Assembly: GCF_008373755.1 (NCBI RefSeq)
Contig: NZ_VUJV01000003.1
Location: 1,116,001-1,180,000, forward strand
Length of the DNA stretch: 64,000 nt
Direction: 5' to 3'
DNA from: Nocardioides humilatus
GTDB taxonomy: Bacteria; Actinomycetota; Actinomycetes; Propionibacteriales; Nocardioidaceae
The translations under genes and the position numbers were made by a program. This document shows positions 30,950 through 40,098 of this stretch, piece by piece (within the stretch, counting starts at the first letter, position 1; each line of letters starts with the position of its first letter). The notes below the pieces were generated by a model. It had not been told where the DNA came from. It saw only the letters and a program-made list of their open reading frames with translations, and did not search any database.

Positions 30950-32181
30950 CCCACGTCCGGGCCGCGCCCCAGCAGGGTCGCGAGGCGTGGCGTGACCTGC
31001 CAGGTCGCAACGAGGTCGTCATAGTCCTGGCGCAGCTCGCCCTGACCTGCTCGACGACCGGTGCGCACGGCGCGCAGCAGCGTGTTGCGGGGCGTGTGCT
31101 GGCTCTCGACGAACTGCACCACGTCGACCCGGTAGCCCTCGAGCCGCAGCAGCATCTCGCGGACGGCGTCGGTCAGGGTGTCGGCGAAGCGCTCGCGCAA
31201 GATGCCGTGGCGCGTCAACGAGGAGTACGGCGCCGGGGTCGGTGCCGCCCGCAGCTGGGCCGCGATGTCGTGGTGGCAGCAGGGCGCGGCCAGCACGAGC
31301 GGCGCCTCCCACGCGACCGCCCGGGCGAGCGCCTCGTCGGTGGCGGTGTCGCAGGCGTGCAGTGCCAGCACGACGTCGGGACGCTGGTCGCGATCGGGCA
31401 GCACGGCGTCCTGGATCGTCCCGACGACGAAGTCGGCCTCGATGCCCAGCTCCTGGGCCACCCGCGCGTTGTGCTGAGCCGACTGCTCCTTGACGTCGAC
31501 GCCGATCAACCGGACCGGGAGACCGCGCTGCTCGGTGAGGTAGCGGTGCGCGGCGAAGGTCAGGTAGCCGTTGCCGCACCCGAGGTCGACGATCCGGAGC
31601 GGGTCCTCGGCCGTCGGCCGGCGCAGCTGGCTCCCGAGCGCCTCGGTGATCGCCGTATCCAGGAGACGCACGAACTCCTCGACCTGGCGGTACTTCGCCT
31701 GCCGGCTCGGCTTGATCCGCCCCTGCGCGTCGGCGATGCCGAGCACGGCGAGCACCGGGTCGTCGGCCGGGAGCAGGCGCTCCTTCTCCCGGTCGTGTCC
31801 GCGGTCGGCCTCGACCGGCGCCGCCTGCGCGGTCGAGTGCGTGATCAGGTCGAGCTTCTTGGTGACCCGCGACTGGTGCACCTCGGTCGTCGTCTCGACG
31901 TGCCAGTTGCCGAAGGCGTCGGCCAGCAGCGCATCGACAGCCTCGGCAGCGGCGTCGCCGACGAGGTGGTTAGAGGTGTGGGCCTGCGTGGCGTCGTAGG
32001 CCGTGACCTGGAGGTGGCGCCCTGCCTTCAGGTCGACCCACCGCAGCTCGACGCGTCGCCACTGCGGCTGGCGTCCCTTCTGGCGGCCGCTCGCGAGCGC
32101 GCGCACCAGGGAGTCGGGGTCGAGCACGTGGTCGCGCACCCGGGCGAGCCCGTCATCGAGAGAGTCGGTGCGACTGCTCAT
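30946..32181 (-). CDS. METTL25/RRNAD1-like SAM-dependent methyltransferase
   Basis: The 411-residue protein has an N-terminal part of about 130 residues rich in charged residues. A class I methyltransferase domain follows, with SAM motif IVDLGCGNGYLTFAAHRYL (about residue 195) and VDVKEQSAQHN (acidic ribose-binding loop). Then come ALHACDTATDEAL and APCCHHDIAAQL, both typical of the METTL25/RRNAD1 (Methyltransf_32) group. The Cys-Cys-His-His pattern is a hallmark. The substrate is unknown. ATG overlaps the stop of a 28-residue membrane peptide. Confidence 0.85.
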   Translation of the reverse strand: MSSRTDSLDDGLARVRDHVLDPDSLVRALASGRQKGRQPQWRRVELRWVDLKAGRHLQVTAYDATQAHTSNHLVGDAAAEAVDALLADAFGNWHVETTTEVHQSRVTKKLDLITHSTAQAAPVEADRGHDREKERLLPADDPVLAVLGIADAQGRIKPSRQAKYRQVEEFVRLLDTAITEALGSQLRRPTAEDPLRIVDLGCGNGYLTFAAHRYLTEQRGLPVRLIGVDVKEQSAQHNARVAQELGIEADFVVGTIQDAVLPDRDQRPDVVLALHACDTATDEALARAVAWEAPLVLAAPCCHHDIAAQLRAAPTPAPYSSLTRHGILRERFADTLTDAVREMLLRLEGYRVDVVQFVESQHTPRNTLLRAVRTGRRAGQGELRQDYDDLVATWQVTPRLATLLGRGPDVG

Positions 32182-32264
32182 TTCATGACGGCAGCGACGA
32201 GGACGATGATCAGGAGGGCGCCCAGCGCGACCGGGATGACGAGTCGACGGTGGCGCGGGTTCAC
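32178..32264 (-). CDS. 28-residue single-helix membrane peptide
   Basis: GTG 32264 opens a 28-codon frame ending in TGA, which overlaps the methyltransferase ATG (ATGA). The peptide starts MNPRHRRLVIPVALGALL and continues as one hydrophobic helix with a basic N terminus. The coupling to both neighbours and the clean membrane-helix design argue that it is a real gene. The ribosome site is weak. It could be a membrane tether for the cytoplasmic methyltransferase. Confidence 0.55.
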   Translation of the reverse strand: MNPRHRRLVIPVALGALLIIVLVAAVMK

Positions 32265-32285
32265 CCGGTCAATCTACCGACCCGG

Positions 32286-35030
32286 CTACCGACCCGGTTG
32301 TTGCGGCCGGAGGAGCTCTCCCAGGTGGAGCGCCCGGACCCCGGCGAGGTCGTCGAGCTGGAGCGCGCACGAAAGCCCGTCGGCGAGGATCACCGTGTCA
32401 GGGTCGGCCTCCAGCGCCGCTCGTACGGCGGGCAGCAGGTGCGACTCCGCGACCGCCACCGACGCGTCGTAGTGCCCCTTCTCCACGCCCCAGTTGCCGG
32501 CCAGCCCGCAGCACCCCGGCACCGCGGTCACGGTCGCGCCGGCCCGCTCGAGCAACGCCTTGTCGGCGCTCCAGCCGATGACCGAGGAGTGGTGGCAGTG
32601 CGGCTGGGCGACCACGTGGGTCCCAGCGAGGGCGGGCAGCGGCAGGTCGAGTCGGGTGATCAGCTCGGCGAGCGTCACGACGCCGAGACCGGCGTCGGAC
32701 CGCAACGCGGCCGTGCACGACGGCTCGATGCCGAGCACCGGGACCCCGCTGTCGAGGTACGGCGTCAGCACCTCCCGTGTGCGCTCGAGGATCCGCTCCG
32801 CCTGATCGCGCTGGCCGGTCGAGGTCCAGGTGAGCGCGCAGCACGCGCGCTCGTCGATGACACGAGCGGTCAGGCCCACGCTCTCCAGGTAGTCGAGGAC
32901 GGCGAGACCCGGCCCGGTGCGGAAGTACTCGGTGAACGAGTCGGCCCACACCCACACGTCCACACCGCCGGCCCGGCCCTGGACCTTCTCCAGCGTCCAG
33001 GTCGGCGCGACCTTGCGGAACCGCTTCGTCGCCAGCGGCGGCAGCGACCGGCGGCTGTCGACACCGGCGACCGACTTGGCCAACGCGGCGAACGGACCGC
33101 CGCGCAGGGCGACGTTGCCGAGGCGCGCCATCGGCGCCCCGAGCCGCGCCCACCGCGGCAGGCGCCCCATCACGTAGTGCGAGCGCGGTCGACGGCGTCC
33201 GGCGTAGGTCTGGTGGAGGACCTCGGACTTGTAGTCCGCCATGTCCACGCCGGTCGGGCAGTCGGTCGCACATCCCTTGCAGGACAGGCAGAGGTCGAGC
33301 GCCTCGTGCACCGCAGGGTCGGCAAGACCACCGGCGAGCCCGCCGGTGACGGCCTCCTGCAGCACCCGGGCGCGGCCGCGGGTGGAGTCCTTCTCGTCCC
33401 GGGTCGCGACGTAGGACGGACACATCACCCCGCCGGGCGACGGAGCCACGCACTTGCCCACGCCGGTGCAGCGGTGGACGCCGGTGGCGAGGGCGCTCCC
33501 CTCGAGGACGGGGAGCACGGCCCGGACCGGGCGCAGGTCGGCGTCGAATGGCACCGGGTCGACGAGCACGCCCGGGTTGAGGAGGCCGGCCGGGTCGGCC
33601 GCGTGCTTGATCGCGGCGAAGAGGGCGAGCGAGGTGTCGTCGTACATGGTCGACAAGAGCTCGGAGCGGGCCCGGCCGTCGCCGTGCTCCCCGGAGAGCG
33701 AACCGCCGTGCTCCTTGAGGCGCTCGGCGCAGGCCACGAGGAACTCGCGGAAGGCACCGGGCCCGCCGGAGAAGTCGAAGTCGATGCGCACGTGCACGCA
33801 GCCGTCCCCGAAGTGCCCGTAGGGAACTCCGTCGAGCCCGTGCTCGCGCAGCAGCACGTCGAAGTCGCGCAGCCAGGCCCCGAGCTTCTCGGGAGGTACG
33901 GCAGCGTCCTCCCAGCCCGAGTAGGCCGGTCGTGTGAGGCTGCGCGCCGCGAGCCCGGCGCCGTCCTCCCGGATCCGCCAGAGCGCCGCCGCCTCGGCTG
34001 CGGTCGGCACCACGCGGGCCTCCAACGCTCCCGAAGCGGCGGCAACCGCGGCCACTCCGCCCGCCCGCTCGGGACCGGCGACCTCGACGAAGAGCCAGCC
34101 TCCGCCGCGCGGGAGGTCGGGCACCGCGCTTCCCCGCGCCCGGACGAGCTCCACGATCCGCGAGTCGAGGCCCTCGCACGCGATGATCGCCGCTGGTTGA
34201 GGTGCGAGCGGAGCGAGCCTCGAAACCGAGGCGAGGATCGCGGGCACCGCGTCCGCGGCCTCGATCATCGAGGGATAGCCGAGCACCAGCAGGTCGCGCG
34301 GCTCCTCCTCCACGAGGGCCACCGTGACCTCCCGCAGCAGGCCGAGGGTGCCCTCGGAGCCCGCGAAGAAGCGCGGCACCGACAGCTTCTCCGGCAGCAG
34401 GTGCTCCAGCGAGTAGCCGGACACCTGTCGGGAGAAGCGACCGAACGACGTCCGTACGTGGGCGAGTTCCGCGGCGACGACCGCGGCCAGCCGCGCCTCG
34501 ACCTCGCCGGGAGCGGCCGCCCGGTCACCCCAGATCACGTCGGCGGCGACGACGGTGTCGGCGGTGCGGCCGTAGCCCAGGGCCCGCGAGCCGCAGGCGT
34601 TGTTGCCGACCATCCCGCCGATCGTGCAGCGGGTGTGGGTCGAGGGGTCCGGTCCATACCGCAACCCGTACGGCGCCGCCGCCGTCTGCAGCGAGGCGTG
34701 CACGATGCCCGGCTCGACCCGGGCGGTGCGGGCCTCGGCGTCGATCTCGAGCACCCGGTCCAGCCGGCGGGTGTCGACGACGATGCCCTCGCCCACGGCG
34801 TTGCCCGCGATCGACGTACCGGCTCCGCGCATCGTGACCGACGTGCCGACGAGGGCCGCAACCTCCAGCACCGCCTCGAGCTCGTCGCGGTGGCGGGGTC
34901 GGGCGACGGCCGCCGGGAGGACCCGGTAGAGCGAGGCGTCGGAGGAGTAGAGCGCGCGGGTCAGGGGCGAGCTGTCCGCGTCGACACCATGACGGGCCAG
35001 CTCGGCCACCAGGTCCCGGACGTCGCTCAC
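32286..35030 (-). CDS. FAD-linked oxidoreductase fused to Fe-S/CCG subunit (GlcD-GlcF type)
   Basis: The 914-residue protein has an FAD-binding PCMH domain (about 25-250; GAGTSIAGNAVGEG and GNNACGSRALGYGRTAD) and an FAD oxidase C-terminal domain (about 250-525; YGHFGDGCVHVR, SLSGEHGDGRARS). Cys-rich [4Fe-4S] motifs follow near 545-640 (HRCTGVGKC, CLSCKGCATDCPTG), then two CCG-type motifs (ERACCALT, PGCCGLAG). It is a complete single-chain equivalent of glycolate or D-2-hydroxyacid dehydrogenase and passes electrons to the membrane chain. The D-2-hydroxyacid substrate is not certain. GTG 35030 starts the N-terminal FAD domain; the frame is open beyond. Residues about 268-279 are encoded by dispersed repeat copy C. 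Confidence 0.92.
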   Translation of the reverse strand: MSDVRDLVAELARHGVDADSSPLTRALYSSDASLYRVLPAAVARPRHRDELEAVLEVAALVGTSVTMRGAGTSIAGNAVGEGIVVDTRRLDRVLEIDAEARTARVEPGIVHASLQTAAAPYGLRYGPDPSTHTRCTIGGMVGNNACGSRALGYGRTADTVVAADVIWGDRAAAPGEVEARLAAVVAAELAHVRTSFGRFSRQVSGYSLEHLLPEKLSVPRFFAGSEGTLGLLREVTVALVEEEPRDLLVLGYPSMIEAADAVPAILASVSRLAPLAPQPAAIIACEGLDSRIVELVRARGSAVPDLPRGGGWLFVEVAGPERAGGVAAVAAASGALEARVVPTAAEAAALWRIREDGAGLAARSLTRPAYSGWEDAAVPPEKLGAWLRDFDVLLREHGLDGVPYGHFGDGCVHVRIDFDFSGGPGAFREFLVACAERLKEHGGSLSGEHGDGRARSELLSTMYDDTSLALFAAIKHAADPAGLLNPGVLVDPVPFDADLRPVRAVLPVLEGSALATGVHRCTGVGKCVAPSPGGVMCPSYVATRDEKDSTRGRARVLQEAVTGGLAGGLADPAVHEALDLCLSCKGCATDCPTGVDMADYKSEVLHQTYAGRRRPRSHYVMGRLPRWARLGAPMARLGNVALRGGPFAALAKSVAGVDSRRSLPPLATKRFRKVAPTWTLEKVQGRAGGVDVWVWADSFTEYFRTGPGLAVLDYLESVGLTARVIDERACCALTWTSTGQRDQAERILERTREVLTPYLDSGVPVLGIEPSCTAALRSDAGLGVVTLAELITRLDLPLPALAGTHVVAQPHCHHSSVIGWSADKALLERAGATVTAVPGCCGLAGNWGVEKGHYDASVAVAESHLLPAVRAALEADPDTVILADGLSCALQLDDLAGVRALHLGELLRPQQPGR
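34195..34227 (+). repeat. Dispersed repeat, copy C, inside the FAD oxidoreductase gene
   Basis: The plus strand reads GGTTGAGGTGCGAGCG, then GAG, then CGAGCCTCGAAACC, 33 nt. The gene on the other strand reads through in frame as SVSRLAPLAPQP. Orientation relative to the host gene is opposite to copy A. Confidence 0.8.
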
Positions 35031-35136
35031 CTGCGCAAATCTAGTGACTTCCTGTGCCGCGCGTTGATCGCGGTTACGTTGTGAGGGCTCCCCACAGTTC
35101 CACCCGTCGCCCCCACGACGGATCCTGGAGGCCGCC

Positions 35137-36840
35137 ATGAGCCGATCGCTGACCCGAGTCCTCGTCGTCCTGGCCTGCGCGCTGGCCACCGCACTGAGCC
35201 TCGGGAGCCCACCGACGGCCGACGCCGACCGGTCGGCGGGCGAGGCCGGCCGCTCGGTCGCGACCGCGCCACCCGAGGCCGCGACCGCCGCGATCGACGC
35301 CGCGTGGCACCACTCGTGCGGGCTGCGCACCAACGGCACCGCGGTCTGCTGGGGCAAGAACACCGACGGGCAGGCGACGGCACCGCCCGGGACGTTCACC
35401 AGCATCGCCACCGGCTACAACAACAGCTGCGGCATCCGCACCAACGGCACCATCGTGTGCTGGGGCAAGAACGACCTCGGCCAGTCGACCCCACCGGTCA
35501 CCACCCTGCGCTACACCGCGATCACCGCGGGCACGGGCCACGCCTGCGCGCTCTCCAGCGGGGGCGGGATCACCTGCTGGGGCGACACCCAGGGCGCGGT
35601 CCCCTTCGCCTCCTTCGTCGCGGTGGGCGCCGGCGGCAGCCACACCTGCGGGCTGAAGACCGACGGCACCATCGAGTGCTGGGGCGACAACCTCTTCGGG
35701 CAGACCGTCGCACCCACCGGCACCTTCACCAGCCTCGCTGTGGGCGAGCTGCACAACTGCGCCCTGCGCCCCAACGGCATCGCGGAGTGCTGGGGCAGCG
35801 ACTTCTTCGGGCAGCTGACCGAGCCGACCGACCCGCTCGTGTCGATCTCCGCGGGCGGCCTCCAGAGCTGCGGGATCAAGACCAACGGCATCGCCGTCTG
35901 CTGGGGCGGCATCGTCGCACCGCCGCCCGGCACCTTCCTCACGGTGTCGTCCGGTTACGACCACAGCTGCGGGATCAAGTCCGACGGGACCGCCACCTGT
36001 TGGGGCACCGACGACGAGGGCGAGGGGACGCCACCGGCGGCGACGACCTACCGGATGCGCGCGGTCAGCGGCGGCGTCACGAGCTCCTGCGGGCTGCAGT
36101 CCAACGGCACGGTGAGCTGCTGGGGGTTGGCCAGCGACCCGGTCGTCACCGATGCACCCTCGGGCGCCTTCGTCTCCGTGAGCAACGGCGGCGGTCACGC
36201 GTGCGCGGTCCGGGTCACCGGCGTCGTCATGTGCTGGGGCACCAACACGCTCGGCGAGGCCACCGCGCCCTCGGGGACCTTCTCGTCGGTGAGCGCGGGC
36301 GCCGACCACACGTGCGGCGTGCGGACCGACGGCACCGTCGCCTGCTGGGGCAACAACGGCTCCGGCCGAGCCACCCCACCCGTCGGCACCTTCCTCCAGG
36401 TGAGCGCGGGCGGCGCCCACACCTGCGGGCTCCGCGTCACCTACGTCATCGCCTGCTGGGGCAGCGGCGGCTCCGGCCAGACCACCCCGCCCGTCGGCCG
36501 CTTCCAGACGGTCGCCGCCGGCACCAGCCACACCTGCGCCCTGCGCCACAGCGGCGCGATCGTCTGCTGGGGCAACAGCTCGCTCGGCCAGGCCGCCAGC
36601 CCCACGGGCGCCTTCACGAGCCTCAGCACCCAGGCCAACCACAACTGCGGCGTGCGCGCCGCCGGCCAGCTGGACTGCTGGGGCTCCGACGCCTACGGCC
36701 GGGCGACCCCGCCTGCCGGGTCGTTCCGGTCGGTCAGCGTCGGCACCGACCACAGCTGCGCGGTGAAGGCCAACGGCGGCGTGACCTGCTGGGGCCGCAA
36801 CCAGGTCGGGCAGAGCACGGTCCCCGCAGCGTTCAGCTGA
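35137..36840 (+). CDS. Secreted protein with fourteen RCC1-like repeats
   Basis: The 567-residue protein has a Sec signal peptide (LTRVLVVLACALATALSLG, cleavage near ADADRSAG). Fourteen repeats of about 36-40 residues follow, each with the pattern H-x-C-G/A-(I/V/L)-…-G-x-…-CWGxNxxGQ. Fourteen RCC1 repeats make two seven-bladed propellers. Each repeat has two Cys placed to form a disulfide, suiting an exported protein. RCC1-repeat proteins bind partners or act as adhesins; no function can be named. GGAG lies six bases before ATG. Converges with the alcohol dehydrogenase gene. Confidence 0.85.
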   Translation: MSRSLTRVLVVLACALATALSLGSPPTADADRSAGEAGRSVATAPPEAATAAIDAAWHHSCGLRTNGTAVCWGKNTDGQATAPPGTFTSIATGYNNSCGIRTNGTIVCWGKNDLGQSTPPVTTLRYTAITAGTGHACALSSGGGITCWGDTQGAVPFASFVAVGAGGSHTCGLKTDGTIECWGDNLFGQTVAPTGTFTSLAVGELHNCALRPNGIAECWGSDFFGQLTEPTDPLVSISAGGLQSCGIKTNGIAVCWGGIVAPPPGTFLTVSSGYDHSCGIKSDGTATCWGTDDEGEGTPPAATTYRMRAVSGGVTSSCGLQSNGTVSCWGLASDPVVTDAPSGAFVSVSNGGGHACAVRVTGVVMCWGTNTLGEATAPSGTFSSVSAGADHTCGVRTDGTVACWGNNGSGRATPPVGTFLQVSAGGAHTCGLRVTYVIACWGSGGSGQTTPPVGRFQTVAAGTSHTCALRHSGAIVCWGNSSLGQAASPTGAFTSLSTQANHNCGVRAAGQLDCWGSDAYGRATPPAGSFRSVSVGTDHSCAVKANGGVTCWGRNQVGQSTVPAAFS

Positions 36841-36855
36841 CCGGAGGTCAGCAGC

Positions 36856-38121
36856 TCACCAGTGCACGAGCGAGGCGCCGATGATGCCGGCCAGGTCGTC
36901 CTCGGTGACCTCCTTCGGAGCGGTCGCCAGCAGCCGCTGCTGCTTGATCGCGCCCTCGACCAGGTCGTCGACGTCACTCTCCCCGTAGCCGACCTCGCCG
37001 AGGCCGTTGGGGATCCCGACATCGCGCATCAAGGCGGCGAGCGTGCGGGGCAGTACGTCGGCGTCGTTGCCCTCGGCCGCCGGGTCGAGCAGCCGCGCCG
37101 CGCGCAGGTGTCGCTCGGGCGAGGCGTCGAAGAGGAAGCGGAAGGCCTCCGGCGCCGTCAGGGCGACCGCCATGCCGTGCGGCACGATCGGCTCGTCCTG
37201 GGGATAGCCGGCCGGCCGGAAGTCCCGCACCCGACCGGCGATCGGGTAGGCGTTGGCGTGCGGGATGTGCACCCCCGCGTTGCCGAACCCGAGACCCGCG
37301 AAGGTCGCCGCCATCGCCATCTGCTCGGCCACCTCAGGAGCCATCCCGCCCTCCCGCACTGCCGACCGGAACGCACCGGCGAGCAGCCCGAGCGCCCGCT
37401 CCGACCACAGGTCGGCGATCGGGTTGGAGCCGCAGTAGGGCACCCGCTGCTCGGGCGTCTTGGCGTCGAAGTCGCCGTACCACCGCGCGGTGTAGCTCTC
37501 GAGCGCGTGGCACAAGATGTCCATGCCGGCAGCGGCGGTCACGTTGGGCGGCTGGGTGGCGCTGAGGTCGGGGTCGACGACGGCCAGCCGCGGCCGCAGG
37601 GCCGCGTGGCTGATGCCGGTCTTCACCTTCAGCGACAGCACGTCCATCACGCAGATCGTCGTGCTCTCGCTGCCTGTGCCGGTGGTCGTCGGCACCGCGA
37701 CGAGCGGCAGCAACGGGTGCTGTGGCGCGCGGGCCTTGCCGACCGGTGCGTTGATGTAGTCCATCAGGTCGCCCGGGTTGGTCACGAGCAGCGCGACGGC
37801 CTTCGCGGTGTCGATCGAGGACCCGCCGCCGACGGCGACGACCGCGTCGAACGGCCCAGCGTCACGCGCGAACTCGACCGCATGGGTCAGCGACTCGTCG
37901 GTCGGCTCCACCCGGCTCTGGTCGTACGTCGTCACGCTCAGCCCGCGCGCGACCAACCCTTCCGCGACGGAGGCGGCGTGCCCCACGGCGGCCACGCCGG
38001 GATCGGTCACGAGCAGCACGCGCCGCGCGCCCCAGGTCGTCAGGTCCCAGCCGAACTCGCGCGAGGCGCCCCGGCCGAACTTCAGAGCCGGCGCCGCATA
38101 GGTGAAGACGGTTTCACTCAC
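36856..38121 (-). CDS. Iron-containing alcohol dehydrogenase, hydroxyacid-oxoacid transhydrogenase type
   Basis: The 421-residue group III Fe-ADH has NAD-binding loop AVGGGSSIDTAKA and VPTTTGTGSESTT. The metal ligands are Asp and His in GMDILCHALESYTARWY, His in HIPHANAYPIAG and His in PIVPHGMAVALTAP. GSNPIADLWSE and the long insert after the first His match the ADHFE1 (HOT) branch, which swaps 4-hydroxybutyrate and 2-oxoglutarate. That assignment is by resemblance, and a plain alcohol dehydrogenase remains possible. The start is GTG 38121. Confidence 0.85.
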   Translation of the reverse strand: MSETVFTYAAPALKFGRGASREFGWDLTTWGARRVLLVTDPGVAAVGHAASVAEGLVARGLSVTTYDQSRVEPTDESLTHAVEFARDAGPFDAVVAVGGGSSIDTAKAVALLVTNPGDLMDYINAPVGKARAPQHPLLPLVAVPTTTGTGSESTTICVMDVLSLKVKTGISHAALRPRLAVVDPDLSATQPPNVTAAAGMDILCHALESYTARWYGDFDAKTPEQRVPYCGSNPIADLWSERALGLLAGAFRSAVREGGMAPEVAEQMAMAATFAGLGFGNAGVHIPHANAYPIAGRVRDFRPAGYPQDEPIVPHGMAVALTAPEAFRFLFDASPERHLRAARLLDPAAEGNDADVLPRTLAALMRDVGIPNGLGEVGYGESDVDDLVEGAIKQQRLLATAPKEVTEDDLAGIIGASLVHW

Positions 38122-38215
38122 CCGGCAAACCTAGCGCCGCGCCAGGGCTTGTTGACGCTCGAGGGGGCTCGATTCGGCGCTGCGGCGTGGCAGTCATCCC
38201 TTCGACTACATTTTC

Positions 38216-38244
38216 TTGACGCACTCAAATCGAGCAAGTGACAC
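38216..38244 (+). promoter_or_regulatory. Shared upstream element of Calx-beta gene 1
   Basis: TTGACG (38216-38221), a 17-nt spacer and TGACAC (38239-38244) recur before the paralogue at 39192-39220 as TTGACG-17-TGAGAC. Both lie about 55 nt before the ATG. The -35 looks normal; the -10 is not TATAAT-like, so an alternative sigma factor is possible. Confidence 0.4.
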
Positions 38245-38299
38245 TGGCGTCGTTCCCCGCGGGCCGGGCCGCCTCCACTTCCCTCGAACTGGGGTTTCC

Positions 38300-39118
38300 A
38301 TGGTCACGTCCGTCTCCACCCGCATCGGTCTCGGCATCACCGCCGCGACGGCTCTCGCACTGGGTTCCCTCGCGGCTGTCTCCCCGCCCGCACACGCCAA
38401 TGCCGCTGCTTACTACCTGGTGTCGGACGCCTCCATCGAGGAGAGCGACTCGGGAAAGACCACGATGAATTTCGTGGTCCAACGGCTGGGCGACGTCAAC
38501 AGCGTGGCCGGGTCGGTGCGGTTCTCCACGGTCAACGGCGATCCTGGGGATTCGGCGTCCGCCCTCTCGCCCAGTGACTACGTCGGCAGGACCAACGTCA
38601 AGGTCAAGTTCCCGGTCGGCCAGTCCATCGCGATCGCCACCGTCAAGATCAAGGGCGACATCCTCACCGAGTACGACGAGAACTTCTCGGTCCAGCTGTC
38701 CGACCCGGTCGAGGGCGAGCTCATCGATCCCTTCGGCGTCGGCACCATCGCGAACAACGACCCAGGGCTGCCGCCGGCCTACACCGTGAGCGGCGCGATC
38801 GGGCCGGAGGGCGACTCGGGCACCTCGAAGCTGGCCTTCACCATCACCCGCCTCGGCAGCACCGCGGTCGCTGGCTCGGTGCGCTACTACACCATGAGTA
38901 TTCAAGACCATGCGACTCCTGGCGAGGACTTCGTGAACAAGAAGCCCACGAAGGTCAGCTTCCCCAAGGACGTGACGACCAAGAAGGTCTACATCACGAT
39001 CAAGGGCGACACCGATGTCGAGGACGATGAGCAGTTCCTGGTCGGTCTCAGCGACCCGGTGAACGGGCAGATCGACCCCTTCTCCTACGCCCATGGCCGG
39101 ATCGACAACGACGACTAG
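38300..39118 (+). CDS. Secreted Calx-beta repeat protein, copy 1
   Basis: The 272-residue protein has a signal peptide (GLGITAATALALGSLAAVS, cleavage near HANAAAY). Two Calx-beta-like modules (about 38-150 and 158-272) follow. Each shows GDSG-like turns and YDEN-type or DVEDDEQF acidic loops that suit Ca2+ binding; each closes with GTIANNDPG or GRIDNDD. These domains are adhesive and calcium-dependent in animals and bacteria. No catalytic part. ATG 38300 has no clear AGGAGG, only TGGGG. It is a tandem duplicate of the next gene. Confidence 0.85.
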   Translation: MVTSVSTRIGLGITAATALALGSLAAVSPPAHANAAAYYLVSDASIEESDSGKTTMNFVVQRLGDVNSVAGSVRFSTVNGDPGDSASALSPSDYVGRTNVKVKFPVGQSIAIATVKIKGDILTEYDENFSVQLSDPVEGELIDPFGVGTIANNDPGLPPAYTVSGAIGPEGDSGTSKLAFTITRLGSTAVAGSVRYYTMSIQDHATPGEDFVNKKPTKVSFPKDVTTKKVYITIKGDTDVEDDEQFLVGLSDPVNGQIDPFSYAHGRIDNDD

Positions 39119-39191
39119 GCCCACCGAGGGACGAGCACGGCGTCGGCTGCATCGGCGCTCGGCGTGACTCCCAGATCACAGGTGGGATGGG

Positions 39192-39220
39192 TTGACGCCA
39201 TCTCTCCGCGCGGGTGAGAC
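39192..39220 (+). promoter_or_regulatory. Shared upstream element of Calx-beta gene 2
   Basis: TTGACG, 17 nt and TGAGAC lie 54 nt before ATG, the same layout as in copy 1. The following GCGGGCCGGGCCGCC (39234-39248) is also shared, so the upstream regions were duplicated with the genes. Confidence 0.4.
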
Positions 39221-39273
39221 TTCCCGCACTCCCTGCGGGCCGGGCCGCCTTCATCCTTCGATTGGGGTTTCTC

Positions 39274-40092
39274 ATGGCCAGGTCCTTCTCCGCCCGCATC
39301 GGTCTCGGCATCGCGGCGTCTGCAGCTCTCGCGCTGGGCGCCCTCGCGGGTGTCTCCCCGCCCGCGAACGCTGATGCCGCCGCCTACTACCTGGTGTCGG
39401 ACGCCTCCATCGAGGAGAGCGACTCGGGAAAGACCACGATGAACTTCGTGGTCTCACGGATGGGGGACATCAACAGCGTGGCCGGGTCGGTGCGGTTCAC
39501 CACGGTCAACGACGATCCTGGGGACGAGTTCTCCGCCCTCTCGCCGGGTGACTTCGTTGCCCGAACGAACTACAAGGTCAAGTTCGCGGTCGGCCAGTCC
39601 CTTGCGGTCGTGAGCGTCAAGGTCAAGGGCGACATCCTGGCCGAGTACGACGAGAACTTCTCCGTCCAACTGCATGACCAGGTCGAAGGCGAGCTCATCG
39701 ATCCCTTCGGCGTCGGCACGATCGTCAACAACGACCCTGGCGAGCCGCCGGTGTACACCGTGAGCAGCGGGCTCGGCCCGGAGGGCGACTCGGGCACCTC
39801 GAAGATGGCCTTCACCATCACCCGCAACGGCAGCACCACGGTCGCCGGCTCGGTGAGGTACTTCACCGAGGGTCTTGTCGGCTTCGCGACTGCAGGTGAG
39901 GACTTCGTCAACAAGAAGCCCACGAAGGTCAGCTTCCCGAAGGGCGTCACCTCCAAGACCGTCTATGTCGTCATCAAGGGCGACGAGGACTTCGAGGACG
40001 ACGAGTACTTCCAGATCGATCTGAGCGACCCGGTGAACGGGTCCATCGACCCCTTCGACTACCAGTACGGCCTGATCCAGAACGACGACTGA
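39274..40092 (+). CDS. Secreted Calx-beta repeat protein, copy 2
   Basis: The 272-residue paralogue has the same length and order of parts as copy 1: signal peptide (about 1-32), then two Calx-beta modules. Most of AAYYLVSDASIEESDSGKTT, the GDIL-EYDENFSVQL loop and EDFVNKKPTKVSFPK are shared. Divergence is concentrated in the second module (FTEGLVGFATAG against YTMSIQDHATPG). ATG 39274 is preceded by the same TGGGGTTT sequence. A role in the cell envelope or matrix is inference. Confidence 0.85.
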   Translation: MARSFSARIGLGIAASAALALGALAGVSPPANADAAAYYLVSDASIEESDSGKTTMNFVVSRMGDINSVAGSVRFTTVNDDPGDEFSALSPGDFVARTNYKVKFAVGQSLAVVSVKVKGDILAEYDENFSVQLHDQVEGELIDPFGVGTIVNNDPGEPPVYTVSSGLGPEGDSGTSKMAFTITRNGSTTVAGSVRYFTEGLVGFATAGEDFVNKKPTKVSFPKGVTSKTVYVVIKGDEDFEDDEYFQIDLSDPVNGSIDPFDYQYGLIQNDD

Positions 40093-40098
40093 GGGCGA

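Noticed and set aside
38216-38300. c-di-GMP riboswitch before the Calx-beta genes
   Set aside because: The conserved block between TTGACG and ATG does not contain the GEMM core, so only a shared upstream element is reported.
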